64,000 bases of DNA from Primulina eburnea (taxonomy: Eukaryota; Streptophyta; Magnoliopsida; Lamiales; Gesneriaceae): positions 4,968,885 through 5,032,884 of the forward strand of contig NC_133102.1 in assembly GCF_022965805.1 (NCBI RefSeq). The letters run 5' to 3'. A program made the translations under genes and the position numbers. Under the pieces are notes generated by a model. That model saw only the letters and a list, made by a program, of their open reading frames with translations, did no database searches and was not told the origin of the DNA. Shown here one piece after another: positions 12,590 through 26,437 of this stretch (the first letter of the stretch is position 1; each line of letters opens with the position of its first letter).

Positions 12590-12610
12590 CTAGACTGTGG
12601 CACAAGCACT

Positions 12611-14525
12611 ATGGAACCTACCGGTGGAGGTGACAATGCAAGTCTGGCGTCAAAACATCGGCTTCGTTGGACACATGAGCTCCACGACCGATTTGTTGAT
12701 GCTGTAGCACAACTTGGTGGTCCTGATAGTAAGTTATTGTCTTCATTCACAGTACAAAGGTTCAGATTTTTAGCCCCTCCCCTAGAAGCCCAAAAGATTG
12801 TTACAAAAGATCGAGGAGTTTTCTGATATCTCCACTTCAATTTCAGGAGCTACTCCAAAAGGTGTACTTCGAATTATGGGAGTTCAAGGGCTGACAATTT
12901 ACCATGTAAAAAGCCACTTACAGGTATTCATGTCATCAATTCTTTCAGAAGGCAGTTATCTGTGTATTTTGTCTGCTTGGGAGCTTTCATTAATTTTATT
13001 GTCGCAAACAGAAATACCGGCTTGCCAAGTATCTTCCAGATTCATCTTCGGATGGTAAGTCATTTTATTGCAATTTTTACTGATTATTTAATTGGTTTGG
13101 TGTATATTTAATCTTGCATTTGGTTACTTGTACAATTTGTGATATTTTTTAGGGACAAAGCCAGATAAAAAAGAATCTGAAGATATGCTTTCCAGCTTGG
13201 ATGGTTCATCGTAAGTTGAATCTTCTTTCTTATGTTTTTGTCAGATTTCTCCTATGGATCACTAATGGACGTGGGTGACCTTTTATGTTATATTGTGCCT
13301 AATCATGTGCAATTATTTGCAGATATTCATTTTCTTTATGATTTTTTTATGTATTGCATGTAGCGGTATGCAAATAAATGAAGCACTCAAGCTGCAGATG
13401 GAGGTTCAAAAGCGACTGCATGAGCAATTAGAGGTAAATATTTTTTTTCCTCATTCCTGTTATTTTAAACCCCTAGAAAATTTGTTTGGAATATAACAAG
13501 TTCAGTGTGTGGGAAGACCATTTGATTATTTACCTTTGTTGCTTACCAAGGCGTGCTTCGAAACATTTATTGGATTCTGTGTGAGAGTATTGAATCTTAT
13601 TCTGGAGCTGTTTCAGTATTCAACTACTGTGAACTGTGGAGAATTTATCCTCTAGACATTCAGAATGTTGGAACATATTTTCTTATGGTTTAAAGGTGCA
13701 TCAATTTACGCTGACATCTGGCTAGTAATGGTTTCCCACTCATTCCTCAAAGTATATTTTCAGCACTCAGTCTATTTTCAGCACCCAATTGTTATATAAA
13801 CCATACGCTTATAGTGGCATCAACTTTATGTGGTTACGAAAATTAAGGAACCCATTTCTACTATGACCTGTCTCCGACCTCCTGAAATGACAGGGTTAAT
13901 TTAAAGTTAAACACCTTTCTATTTTCACTCTCTTGAGAAAAAATATAGGCTGACATTTACCCGATGAACTGGTGTATATTAGTTCCTCAACTAGGAGGAT
14001 GGTTTAATTTATGGATGAATCAGAAGATTGTTTTGCATATTAGGTTGTCAATGTAATATCATGAGATTATGTTATGTTTGAATTTTACAGGTGCAGAGAC
14101 AGCTACAGTTGAGGATTGAAGCCCAAGGAAAGTACTTAAAGAAGATAATTGAAGAACAACAGCGTGTCAGTGGAGTTGTTCCAGATGGGCCTGGAACAGA
14201 GGACAATTTCCCAGAATCAGATACTAAAACTGATCCAGCTACTCCTGCTTCAACATCCGAGCCACCTTTTCCCGAAAAGCCTCCTAAAAGACATACCATA
14301 GACAAGAGCCTTTCTCTTGATGAATCATTCTCTCGTCACGAACCACAAACCCCAGATTCTGATTTCCAGTCGACTTCTACAGTTAAAGGCCCTAGTGAGA
14401 GGCCCGGAAAGAAGCTACGTGCCAATGATGCTGCAGCATTCTCAAAACCCGAAATGGAACTTACCCATTCGATATTAGAGTCGAGCTTGAACCCGCTTAC
14501 CAGCAGCCATTTGCATTTTTCTTGA
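12611..14525 (+). CDS. PHL7: PHL7-like MYB-CC transcription factor
   Basis: This is a nuclear GARP/MYB-CC transcription factor of the PHR1-LIKE group, close to Arabidopsis PHL7 (At2g01060). The exons are 12611-12728, 12847-12923, 13012-13054, 13153-13210, 13364-13433 and 14091-14525, giving 266 residues. Residues 1-14 include MEPTGGGDNASLASK. The GARP repeat covers about residues 16-70 (RLRWTHELHDRFVDAVAQL, IMGVQGLTIYHV, SHLQKYRLAKYLPDSSSDG). The MYB-CC coiled coil covers about residues 103-146 (ALKLQMEVQKRLHEQLE, VQRQLQLRIEAQGKYLKKII, EEQQ). The tail is Ser/Pro/Thr-rich with DKSLSLDES and PQTPDSD. All exon joins are GT-AG and keep the frame. It lies downstream of another MYB-CC gene on the same strand but belongs to a different subgroup. 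An in-frame TAG separates the present start from an upstream ATG. Confidence 0.88.
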
Positions 14526-15853
14526 TGAGAGGCAACCTTGATCATTCCTCAAGTGCCCAAATGTTATTCATATGGTGCATTTGCCTCCCAAGGCTACTAC
14601 CTATTTGTCACCTTGCATGTGTAACTTGTTATAGATACATCCCTCGTTAGGTCAGGTAAACGTTAATTGGTACTTAGATGACATGAAATTGTGAGGTTTA
14701 GAGGAATAAAGTTTAGGAGATGTTTGAACCTTAACTTATGAGTGGGCGAATGTTTGGATATCACATCATGTTGTAGTCATTGATTTACTTTTACACACAC
14801 ACACACACACATATGGCATTCAATCGAATATTGAGATCCTAATCTCGAGATCCCAACCAAATGTGTGGATTAGCCACTTTTCCAAGGTCTGAATCTTTCT
14901 TAAGTTTACAAAATTGGCCGGCCCCTTATTATTCATATCAATTATTATGTTATTCCATATTTTCCATGAATCTATGAAGTATCCTTGTTCGGTCTCCGAT
15001 GTCGATACCCAACAAGAACGATTTTTTTTTTTTGGCACCAGTTGCGTCCAGAACTCATGCTAATATATAAAAACACTTTTCACTAAAATGAGCTGACAAT
15101 GTAAAAACAAGTATCTTTCTACGCTACAACTTGACTTCAAAATTGCTTACGTTTCTATATCAGTGAACGTGAAATCAAGCTACCTGCGTTAATCATTACA
15201 ATTGTGGCTCTTTTGTTAAGATTCTCACCACTAAACAAATAATAATCATGCTACCTGCGTTTCTATATATTTTGTTTAGTGATGAAATTTTTAAGTGGTG
15301 AAGTTCACCACTAAACAATTATAATGAAAAGACATTTTCAATTCCCTAAAAAAACTTTAAATTGAAGTATTCGTCATGCTTCTATCGCTGCAGTGGTATT
15401 CGTGATTTGAAAAGCATTACTCTAGGGCAAATGATCATACAACACCCAAGACTCAGTGGCCGCTTAGAATTGTTCTGATAGACTATCCAGGCGGTCAAAA
15501 TACCACACCAAACATATACCATTCATTGAAAATCTCAGCTGCAATTCAAAAATCTAAAAGCATATGCTGTTCATTAAAGCATATGCAGTTGAAATGACTC
15601 GCTACTTAACACTGCCGACTGCATGAGTGTAAGCACAAGAACAAGAACACAATCTGTTTTATATAACCATCGGCGCAACAGTAGGCAGCTATCCATGCTA
15701 CTGCATTATAAGGTAATTAACATCGAATTCTTTCTTGTAAACGCAAAAGGAACAGGCAAGATTGGTACAGATATCAGATACACCGGGTAGTCTCTTGTCT
15801 TGCTATATAAAAGGGACAGGTTCTGGATCTCTCCAATAAATTATGACCCATCA
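14526..15853. other. Intergenic region between convergent PHL7-like and CWC25 genes
   Basis: It contains the two 3' untranslated regions, a short (CA)n run at 14794-14811, a T-run near 15021-15036 and an inverted repeat of GTTTAGTG at 15271-15316. I see no coding sequence. Confidence 0.7.
15271..15316. repeat. Imperfect hairpin in the convergent 3' region
   Basis: TTTGTTTAGTGATGAA at 15271-15286 is followed by TTCACCACTAAACAA, which can pair with it with one G/A difference. A third copy of CACCACTAAACAA lies just upstream near 15227. It may be the remnant of a small foldback element. Confidence 0.4.
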
Positions 15854-18499
15854 TTACCGTCGGAAAGCATTCTTATCAGTATCCGATCTTCCCTGCAAAT
15901 AGTGAGTTCGACGCCGAACACTCTCCTCAATGGTCGAGCTTCCTCCCTTCTCAGCACCATATATACTTTTTTGAGCGGTATCCAGGAAGTTTCTCCCTGC
16001 AGACGCATGATCACGGAGAGCTTCCTGAGCATCAGTTTTTGCAGCCTTCTCAAGCCTTCTCCATCTTTGCTCTTCATGCACTTCAGCATCCATTTGCATC
16101 TCCCGCAGTCTAGCAGCTCTATCTTCTGCTGAAAGTTTAACAGAATTTCGAAGCCTATTGTTTGAATCAGGTCTTGGAGGCTTTTGAGAAGATTTGAGCC
16201 GGCTTTGCTTTTCATAATGAGATTCAGAACGCCTTTCCAAAATATGTTCTTGCTTGTCATGATGAGATTCAGAATGCTTTTCTGAAACACGTTCTTTGAG
16301 TTCATAATCATAACGACTCTTCTTTATTTTCCGTGCATCTTCAGTTTTGTCATGTTTGGGATCAAGATGGCCATTTTGGTTGTCATTATGAGATTTGACC
16401 TGTCGTCGTTCTGAAGAATATTCTTGACGTTGAAATTCGTAATGACCCTTTGACCTTTTTCGTCCACTACTGTATTTGGTGTCCTGATAGCTACCAGATT
16501 CCCCTTCTTTGTACTGCTTGTCATAGTATCTCTTTCTTCTATCATCCCTTTCGCTTGATTCATCATCGGAATTCTGAGCTTCTTTCCGGGAAGATTCTTC
16601 ATATTTTTTACGTTTATGATAACTCTCTGATTGTTTTTTCTCAGTAAACTCAGTATCTTCAGAATCAGAATCACTTTTCGATGACGAGCGTTTCCGATGT
16701 TTAGACTGCTTCTTACAATGTTTATTTCTCTCTTTTTCCTCCTCGTTGTCCTTCTTTTTTTCTCCTACCTGTAATTTGACAATTGAACTAGTAACCATTT
16801 GACAAAGATCTAGCGCAGCACAGACTAACATCTCTTACACACCCTCAATAGGGTGTACATAACAATCAAAGTAAAGTACTTCACAGAGATCTTTATGTAA
16901 TAGTAATCACAAGCAATAATCCAAAGGTGATTGCATCAAATAATTTGGAATCCAAGGGGTGATTGAATGATGCAAGAATCCAATTATATTACATTCAAAA
17001 AAGTTTGAAATTTTGATACAATTCTTTGGCCTAGTACCAGATTGTTGACTCAGTTTCCATTTTCCAGTCATGTATTTTGAAACACAAGGAGACGGCATAA
17101 AATGCAAACATCAACAGAAGAGAATAACATTCCTCCCCATGGATCCTATCAACCTTGAAATGGGAAAAATACATATTTCTCCTAAAACAATTACAACTAG
17201 TGGCACTTTAAAACCAACCATTGAACCTTCCCCATAAAAGCCCCAAATACCCAACCCAATACAGTAATCCTAAAATAACATCAAACTACCGTGGCAGAGG
17301 AATTTCCATTGACTTGATTTTGAGATAATTCTCACATAGCATGCATTTCTAAAATAAATCTAACGGAGATATCAAGGTCTATATTGAATTGAAATGTGGA
17401 ATAACGTCGAGTTATATCATACTAGATCACTCCGTTCTCATCAGAATGAAAAGGAGAACAAACCAAAACAGCTCCAATTAAATCTTCAAAAAAATATGCC
17501 TCAAATTCTTTATTTGAAGTGTGGCACAAATATATGACTGAAGTTTGCATAAAATTGCTCTTTCATCCACCACCACGCCTTCTGTAAAATACTTCATAAT
17601 ACTTACTCCATATAAAAATAACAAGTTGAAAACAAAAGGTCGATAATTGAAACATAACCAAAAGATGTCATAGTGAGTCATCAAACAGTCATTATGTTGT
17701 CCTACATTTGTTTCGATGCACCAAATCATGTGTAGCACCACAAAAATTAGTAAAATATGGTGAACTGAACCATACAAAATAAATGCTTTAATGCAATGGA
17801 CTTACAGATTTGCGAATCATGGCCATTTGGACTGGGTTATTCTTGACACGAGCAAGTGCTTCCTGCTCTCTCCGACGGATCAAAAGCAAAGGATCTGAAT
17901 GCAGTTTCCTCCAAGCATCATTTGCTGATTGTGGCTTCTCCTCAAACAAAGCCCCTGGAACAGCTGATTGCTGTTCAATTTGACAACCAAGCAATGCATA
18001 CATTACTAACACGTCAACACCAGGTAAATTTCCCAAAACAAGAAAAGTATAAAAAGAAGACAAAACTTTTGACAACCTGAGAGGTAGCAGCAGCCGAATT
18101 GGCAACAGACGAGGAAGGAGCAGCGTTTTCAGGATCATTCTTCGGCAAAGATTCCAGAGCCTTGAAACCAGAAGTCCCCTTCCCAACAGCTAATCCGGAT
18201 TCGTACAGAAAGTCCAAACGCTCTTGCTTTCTGCGAAATAAATAATTAAGAAAGAACCCATAACCCTAATTCTCTATCAAACCATAATACAATAGAATAG
18301 TGAGAAATTACGGTATAAGGCCAGCTTGTTCTTGGAGCTGGCGAAACTCTGAGCGCTCTCGTTCCTCGTGAATCTGCTTGCGTAGTTCCTCGAGCTTCTT
18401 CTGTTCGGCTTCGTGCTTCTGCTCCGCTTTCCACACATTCTCGATGTTGCGCAGACTGCCTGTGTGCCATCCCTTCTTGTTCAGAAACTTCAGCGCCAT
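15854..18499 (-). CDS. CWC25: Pre-mRNA splicing factor CWC25 homologue
   Basis: CWC25 joins the spliceosome after PRP2 action and promotes the first transesterification step. It acts in the nucleus. The exons on the minus strand are 18312-18499, 18077-18230, 17806-17970 and 15854-16768, giving 473 residues in frame. The diagnostic N-terminus MALKFLNKKGWHTGSLRNIE is exact for the family. Other blocks are VWKAEQKHEAEQKKLEELRK, KQERLDFLYESGL and DAWRKLHSDPLLLIRRRE. The last exon is a long Lys/Arg/Ser/Glu-rich charged region that ends in the conserved block RAARLREMQMDAEVHEEQR, FLDTAQKSIYG and RRRTHYLQG. I chose the ATG at 18499 because it gives the canonical family start. It is divergent from ABCD2 (start 20393) and convergent with the PHL7-like gene. 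Confidence 0.93.
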
Positions 18500-20392
18500 C
18501 TCCAAAAGACGAAATCACGAATCAACTCGGAACTGAATCTGCGATGGCGGCAGAATCGGAACGCCTCGAAGTACCTAAATTAAACGCTCAAACTATGGGC
18601 TTTCTTTTTCTACTTTTTTTTTATATATAAATAAATTAAATAATATCAAAAAATATAAATTATTAGGATTTCTTTTTCGAAAACAAAGTTTCATTTTGTT
18701 TGGTTAATATCTCATTTTAATCCATTTTTATAAATTTAAATTTTTGTATTTTCTTTTTTAAATCTAAAAATAACATTATAATAATATTAAAAAATGAAAC
18801 ATAATATTTGTAACTGATAAACACGCCATATAATTTTTTAATAAAAAAACACAATCTTAGCATGTTAGACAATCTTAATATTATATATTTATATATATAT
18901 TTACTTTCTAACACAATATTTTTATGATAAGAAAATATGGAATCAAATCAAGACACTTATTATTACTTAATACTTTTATTCGTGAGACGGTTCGCGAATT
19001 TATATTTATGAAACAAGTTGATCTGATCCATATTTACAACAAAAAACGACATTTTTTGGTATTAAAAAAACATCTTATAAAACCGTATCAAGAATCTATA
19101 ATTATGAGACATTTCAAATTGAAAATTTGTATCACAAAATTAATGTGTGAGACGAATTTATATAAGTTTTTGTGTTAATTTTTTATGATAGTAATGCTAA
19201 GAATATTAAAAAATGACAAAATTTTAAGATTCATAATATGAATAAAACCTAATACTATTTAAATAAAATTCACAAATTTGATTTTCATTTTTTTAAAAGA
19301 CGAACACATGTGTTTGCTCGGTTTGATTTAATTTTTTTTCATAAAGAATTATTTTAAACCGAGGAAAGCTAAGCTTCAAATTTTTTATATTCAATTTCAT
19401 TATAATTTTTTGCATAAAAAAATCTTATTTCTAAAAAAAGAAGATGTCCACTAATTTTTTTAAAATCACATATATGTATGAAACTTGTCCATCCAAACCA
19501 CTGCGGCCCATACATGTAGCATCGAAGCAACCAGAATTTGGATACAAGCAAGAATTATCGATTGTGATCTAGTTCGGTTTATTTTCTTTTAATTTTTGAA
19601 TTAAATCAATTTTGGGGGCAATTTTAGTTTAAATGAAAAATTTTGTTCACCTAAATAAGAGATATGTCTCACAAAATACGACCCGTGAGACCGTCTCACA
19701 CAAATTATGTAGGGACTAAATTGATACTTAAATTGTTGAAAAAAATTAAAAATAAAAGTGTGTGTTAACATTAAAAAAATTCAAAAAAAAAGGTTTAATA
19801 TATTAGTATCATATTAGGGTAAAATTGAAAAAAAAAATTGATATCTTTCTTAAATGATTATTATCATATCCTCAATTTTAATAAAATAGAATAGATAATA
19901 ATAATAAATCTAAAGAAAACCCGACCTCTATTTTTTTTAAAGAATATTTTATATTTTGTAAATTTATTTATTTTTATTATTTAATTGAAAAAACACCCAC
20001 CCATTAAATAAATAAAAAAACGTGGTATATTATGAGTCGGAAAGTTCGATCTTGGGTGTGGGACAGTATCCAACCCAAGATCAAGGATTGATATTTATAT
20101 CATGAAGAATAAAAAAATAAAAAAGTAAAAAAAATTGGTCAGAAAAAATTCTGACGTTCGGATGTACCGGTGAAATAATCCTTATGAGCCGCCATGCAGA
20201 TAATACATTTATTACAAAATTTTATTGGAAAAAATTCTAACCACCACTAGGAAATGAAACGGGATTCTTCCAAGTAATTCAGCTGAGCACCACCACCGGT
20301 CACTAGCGGAGCAATCCAGTAGCATCAATGGCGGCCGGAGCTCTAGAGAAAACCCAGTGAATCGGGGTTGAATAGTCGTGACATCTAGCGAA
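18500..20392. other. Intergenic region between divergent CWC25 and ABCD2 genes
   Basis: The region is very AT-rich (about 18600-20200) and holds degenerate pieces of the GTGAGACGGTCTCAC element (about 18982-19175 and 19651-19707). The last 180 bases are GC-richer and probably hold the ABCD2 promoter and leader. I see no coding sequence. Confidence 0.65.
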
Positions 20393-23300
20393 ATGATAGG
20401 ACTGGAATCCACGGTGTATTTTCCACCACAGAAATTCAACATTCCTCAAGCTTTGTCAAGAAGTACTACAGTCATTCAAATCAGCGGGAAAATCAAATAT
20501 CACGAATTGTGTTGGTTCAGCTTGGTTCCTAATCGTTCATTTCTCGGAGCTACTCGGGGGAAAAAATCTTTGTTTCCGGCTTTTGTTAGTGATTTATCAT
20601 CTGCTTCGCCGGAATCTGACCAGGTTGTTTGTTCATTCTTCGATTGTCCATACACGACTCAGGATGTTTGACACTGCCATCAAAATTTATAGCTTGTTTT
20701 AAAAGAATGTGTTGATTTTGTTGTGAGTGTAGGATAATGCTCGGAGGAAGTCCCCAAATGTTCAAATCCTGCTGAAGAGGTTTTGGGAAGTGGCTGCACC
20801 TTATTGGTTTTCCGATGATAAGGTCGCAGCTCGTTGGCGACTTGCGGGTGTTTTTGCACTTACTTTGGGGACGACGGGCATCAGTGTTGGTTTCAACTTT
20901 CTTGGCCGTGACTTCTATAATGCCCTTGCCAGTATGATTTTTTCTTTTCTTGCTATCTTTGCAGCTGTTTGATTTACTAACTAAGGTGACTTCTCTGATG
21001 TGTTTTTTTTTTGTGATTGAAGACAAGGACCAAGAACAGTTTACCAAGCAACTGATGTATTACTTGGCTGCTTTTGCTATTGGAATTCCGGTGAGCACAT
21101 TGCTCCATTTTCTTAGGTATTTCTCGTGTTAGTCTTCTCTGCATTCTTTACAGGACATGAAATGCCTTTATCGCTTGTACCATGATTCCTAATATCCAAT
21201 CTAGATCTATACTGCCTGTATCTTTTTCTGGCTAAAATGCATTTGGACGTCTTATGATAATTAAATTATGCTTAAACCCCTTTTGTTAAAATTTAGATAC
21301 CAGATCCTTGTGTCAGGAATTGCCTACAAACCGTTGTGCTATTGAAAAGTATGCAAAAAGGTCCATTCTTGCATTTAGCCAGAGACGATGTACCGTGCGC
21401 AGTAGCCATTCGCTGATTCATGGACATGATTATAACTCCATACATCACACCAATCACCTCAACCCAATGCATGGATACAATAACGAAGGACCAAGGCTCA
21501 ACATGTTAAATTTAGTAATGCATAAAATGACAATCATAACAATGAGTGCTTACAATACGAGTGTCTGAAATACTCACGGGTTGGTTGATTTACATTACGT
21601 CAGTTATGGTAACATTTTGTGTGCGCTGGTAAGGTAATTTTCATCAAGTTGTCGGTCTAACTAGAAAGCGAAATCTATTTGTCAATCTACATGGTATGAT
21701 TGGCTTCTGGTTTACATTTAGCCAACATATAAATACTTAACACGCTTGATAAATTTTTGGGAATTTGTAGCTACGGGCCAAAACACCAATATGAAAATGA
21801 TTTTAACACGTTAATTGCAAAGTTTTAACAGAACACTACATTCTAAAAATTACCAAAAGCCATAAAATCATACTTTTACCTACCAACCAGGGTATATATA
21901 GTGCTTTTAACATGATAACATCAAGCATTTTAGACCATCAAACTTCGAATAGATATGTTTTCTCAAGTGATAAACATTTACAAATTATTATTAGCCATCA
22001 TTTTGTTTGGTCATTACCTTGAGAATTATATAATTACTCGAACTGAAATGTCACAATACAGCTCCATTACAAACTGTATGATTCCTGTGAATTGTGTAGT
22101 GATGTTCATTTGCCTATTTAGGAATATATCATGCAGGGGATGCATGTGCCTTGGTTTATTGTTTCCGAACATATTTGGATACAAGATCACAGCAAGGCTT
22201 CCAAAGGATAATGTCGAATGAAAAATTTCCTTTACCTTTCATACACTATTGAAAATATTCAATTCATAATCTTTTGACTGATTTATATCTTACATGCAGC
22301 AAATGTCTTAGGAAGAGTTTTCTGTGATAAAGTGAAGATTTGATTGTGTTTATTTTAAATTTTATTTGGGAATAATTAAGAATCTTTTTCCTAGAATTTT
22401 CTTTTATTTACTTCATTTAAATCCAGGACATGGTCGGAAACTCGGAGTGTTACTGTATATGAGTTCAAGGAATGCTTCCTCACGTTTGTTCCGTTTCTCC
22501 ATATTGATTTTTGTCCTAGATTCTTCTGAGTTTAGGAGCTATTCATACTCATTTTTTTTTCAGGTTTTTGTTTTGAGGGATTATGCGAAAGATACTCTTT
22601 CTTTGAGATGGAGATCTTGGATGACAAGCTATTACATGGATCGATATTTGAAGAATAGAACTTTTTACAAAATACAATCTCAGTCAATAATTGATAACCC
22701 AGATCAGCGGATTGTTGATGATTTAAGTTCTTTCACAGCAACAGCTCTCGCATTTTCCTTGACACTCTTCAATGCTTCCGTGGACTTGATATCTTTCAGT
22801 AATATCTTGTATGGGATCTATCCACCACTTTTTCTCGTTCTTCTGGGTTACTCACTTGGAGGAACAGCTATTAGTATCGTCCTTGGAAGGGTAAGTTTTA
22901 ACTTAAACATTATGTAGTTATTAAACTGCATGGATGTGCTTCTTTAAAACTCCTTGTGGAGCAATAGAATATTTTTATCATAAACTAGTGTATGTAACTT
23001 ACCTTCCAGTATTGAGAACTTTTTACCTTCAGGGACTGGTGAATCTGAACTTTTTGCAAGAGAAAAAAGAAGCAGATTTTCGTTATGGACTAGTGCGCAT
23101 CAGAGAAAATGCAGAGTCCATTGCATTTTATGGTGGCGAGCAAAACGAGATGCAACTTCTAATGCAGCGATTCAGAAACGCATTCGAAAATCTCAGTGTA
23201 TGGAAGTCATAAGACTGTCTTTTGTAGTACAAGCTTCTAAACCCTTCGGACCAGCTGTTTGTGCTGTTTCCACTTCATTTAGATTTTTGCACCTTGAGTA

Positions 23301-26300
23301 TTTCACATTTCATCTCATAAAATTTCAACACGTGGGTGGGATAAATCTTTCACAATTATTTGTGAAATGCGACATGAAATAGAGAATTATACAAATCTTT
23401 CACAAATTATCATTACCCCGATTGGTTGGTTAATGTCACTGGTTGCTGTTAGTGTCCAGATGAATATAGGGATACTGAAAAGGGGAGCATAGAAAAGCAA
23501 ATGAAAATATTATGTAATACCTATGAAATATCCTGATATTTATTTTATCTCCATCCATTCTTTAAAAATCAGTATTCTTCCTATATTAAAAGCCGTTAAT
23601 ACTTGATATCATGTAAGTCTCTTCCCTTATTTATATTAATATTTCCATCTTAAACTTTACAGCAACTATTGATATCTTCCCGAAATCTGGAGTTCTTCAC
23701 CAATGGCTACAGATACTTGATCCAGATTCTTCCTGCAGCTGTAGTTGCACCCATGTATTTTTCTGGAAAAATTGAATTTGGTGTCATTAATCAGTCTGTA
23801 TCTGCATTTAATCACATTCTTGGAGATTTTTCCCTCATCGTGTACCAATTTCAAGCTCTCAGTGCCTTTTCTGCTGTCATTGAACGACTAGGTAGGTTGA
23901 TATATTCTCTTTGAAAAGTGTATATATGGTTCTCTCTTGATTATCTTGAAATAAGAGCAACTGTTGTCACATAACTCTGATTTTATTTGTTGCTGATGTG
24001 TGGAAACCACCTGCCATTATTGATGTGTTGAAGTTCTATGTTGATCTGCGGTGATGCTTCATGAGTAAACAATTTGAAACTTTGTTAATACTCAGTTTTA
24101 GAAATTTTTGTCATCCATCATGACCACAATTTATTTACCAGCTTCCCTAGTTTGGCTTTAGAATAGCTCGCTAGATTTGGTATGTATATGTTATTGATTG
24201 AAGACAAAGTATGGTGGAATCACCTTTTATTTCGTGAATGTGCATGGATTGCTATAGGTTATTTGGGCTATGTCAGAAAAATGGCATTGCTGATTCTATC
24301 CTTCCTTTATATTTTAAATTTGTGCTCATGTGCAATTTGATCTATGGATCTTGTTACATATACTGCTGCAGTTCTCTTGTAGCATGGTCAAATTGTTGTA
24401 AAAACCAACAGAATGCCAGCATGCAATGTAATTTAGAAAGTTTAAATCTCAGGTGAATTCGACGATCTTTTAAACAACAAAGACACTAGAATTGATGCTG
24501 ACAACTTGGAAGAAATATGTCGTGAATTATGCATTATTTCCGACTTTAGCAATTCCAATGGATCTGTGCCCTTTGCTAACAGTTCAAAGTTAATGAGTAT
24601 AAATCATTTGACTCTAATGACTCCAAGCGGAGCAACACTTATCAGGGATTTGTCTTTGGACGTCTATGAGGGGAACCACTTGCTGGTTAGTAATTGTATT
24701 TCATTATTGAGGTAATAACAGAAATGAGTTGAGAAAGTGAAGGAATGGATTGATTATTGGGGCTTAGCTTGATTAACAGGTTACAGGACCAAGTGGAAGT
24801 GGTAAAACTTCATTACTAAGAGCTGTAGCTGGTCTCTGGAGCTTTGGAAAGGGAACTATCACATCTTATGAGAGAAATGAGGGAGATCCTCTATCACAGT
24901 TTTCTTCAAACCTGGCTTCTCTTGAAGTAAGTTCTGTGGAAGAGACCATGGGCAACGAAAACAGACGGAAAAATGAACGTTCTAGAGGTGTATTTTTCCT
25001 TCCTCAGAAACCATATATGGTTTTGGGAACGCTTCGTCAACAATTGCTTTATCCTACTTGGTGTGAAGATTCAATTTCCATGTCAGACAACAATAAACCA
25101 ACTGGTATGATATCTCGTATATGCCACCTCATCCCTGAGTAAATGCCGGAAACTGCCATAGATATTAGATCTCGTGGCTTCGAAAGTACTCTTCCCTATT
25201 GCCTTAATATTCCATGTATACATTTGATAGGAAATGAACTGTTAGTGCTCATAAATCTATGAAAGGTTTATATGTTCTGAGGACATCAAATTTTTGTATG
25301 TTTCCATTGATTACATATAATTTCGTTGAGTTTGAAATACACTCAGTCGACCATGTAGGAAAGTCCTAATAAATGCTAGACGCCTTACTTAACCACATTC
25401 ACAATGCTTTAAAATTTGGTAATTATCTTGAAATATTTTTGTTAAAAAAAATACCACTGCAAGGCATTCTAAACACACGTTTCCTTAGTAGATTGAAAAG
25501 GACATGAACTAGGAAATGCATTGAAGCCTGAAAAATAGGGCTAGTACGGGTACACATGCACTTATTTAGAGCTAAAGTTATTGAGAGATTTATTTTGCAG
25601 GTTCGCTACCTTTTCTAACGATGGCACAAGAGATGGATTCAAGGCCTCAGAAGCCTACTACTGAAGATATAATTCAAGTTCTACATGACGTTCGACTTGG
25701 CTACATATTGTCACGATTTGATCTAGATTCCATGTCTGAATGGTCTAGTGTTCTTTCTCTTGGTGAGCAGCAACGTCTAGCATTTGCACGTTTGTTGCTT
25801 TCAAAGCCAACCTTAGTTCTCTTGGATGAATCTACTAGTGCTTTAGACGAAGCCAACGAGGTGACTGAAATTTAATACCTCTGTTTCCCTATAATTTATT
25901 TTTTGTGGCTAACTTTACATTATGCTTGTCAAATCAACATATTTGCTGAAATATGTGGACACTAGGACTGAAGTGTTCTTGAGTAGTGAAAGCCAATTAT
26001 CGATCTTATGAAGTGTAGTTGAATTCTTTTTCCAACTCTTTAAAAGCAATAACCAATTTATGATTGGTTCTTGTCAACACAAACCAGATTCATTCCCTGG
26101 TTTGTATTTACCTTTCTTATTTCTTGTCATTGATTTATTAACGAGTAATTCTCATGTGCCTCTTCCCTTATTCTGGAATTATCATCTGTTTAGTTAACGC
26201 TGGTGATTGGCATCAATATCCTTGCTTCTTACACTAAACTATTACTTGCAGACAAATATATATCGGTTGATTGAAGCTGCAGGGATCACATATGTAAGCA

Positions 26301-26437
26301 TCGGTCATAGAAAAACACTTTACGAATACCACAAACAAGTCTTGCGTATATCCCCAGTGGAGCCAACAAATGCAGACCCCAATTGGCACTTTGAGCCCAT
26401 CAATGAAACTTCCACGTACGATCTATCGAAGCAGTAA
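20393..26437 (+). CDS. ABCD2: ABC transporter D family member 2, chloroplast-type half transporter
   Basis: This is a half-size ABC transporter of the ABCD family, close to Arabidopsis At1g54350, which is predicted to be in the chloroplast; its substrate is not established. The ten exons are 20393-20623, 20733-20931, 21023-21090, 22564-22890, 23033-23197, 23663-23891, 24453-24685, 24780-25104, 25601-25860 and 26252-26437, giving 740 residues. The first exon (77 residues, Ser-rich, few acids) fits a transit peptide. The membrane domain runs from about [14 protein letters not shown] through the conserved [16 protein letters not shown] and FYGGEQNEM. The ATPase domain has Walker [10 protein letters not shown] (near residue 487), the family block [20 protein letters not shown], signature [15 protein letters not shown] (near 644), Walker B LVLLDES (near 668) and the switch histidine in SIGHRKT. 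All catalytic motifs are intact and the frame is maintained across every join. Intron 3 is 1.47 kb. Confidence 0.95.

Noticed and set aside
15800..16132. Plus-strand ORF of 110 codons over the CWC25 last exon
   Set aside because: It mirrors the Lys/Glu-rich coding strand and matches nothing.
20790..21132. Overlapping plus-strand ORFs as separate short genes
   Set aside because: They are ABCD2 exons 2 and 3 read through their introns.
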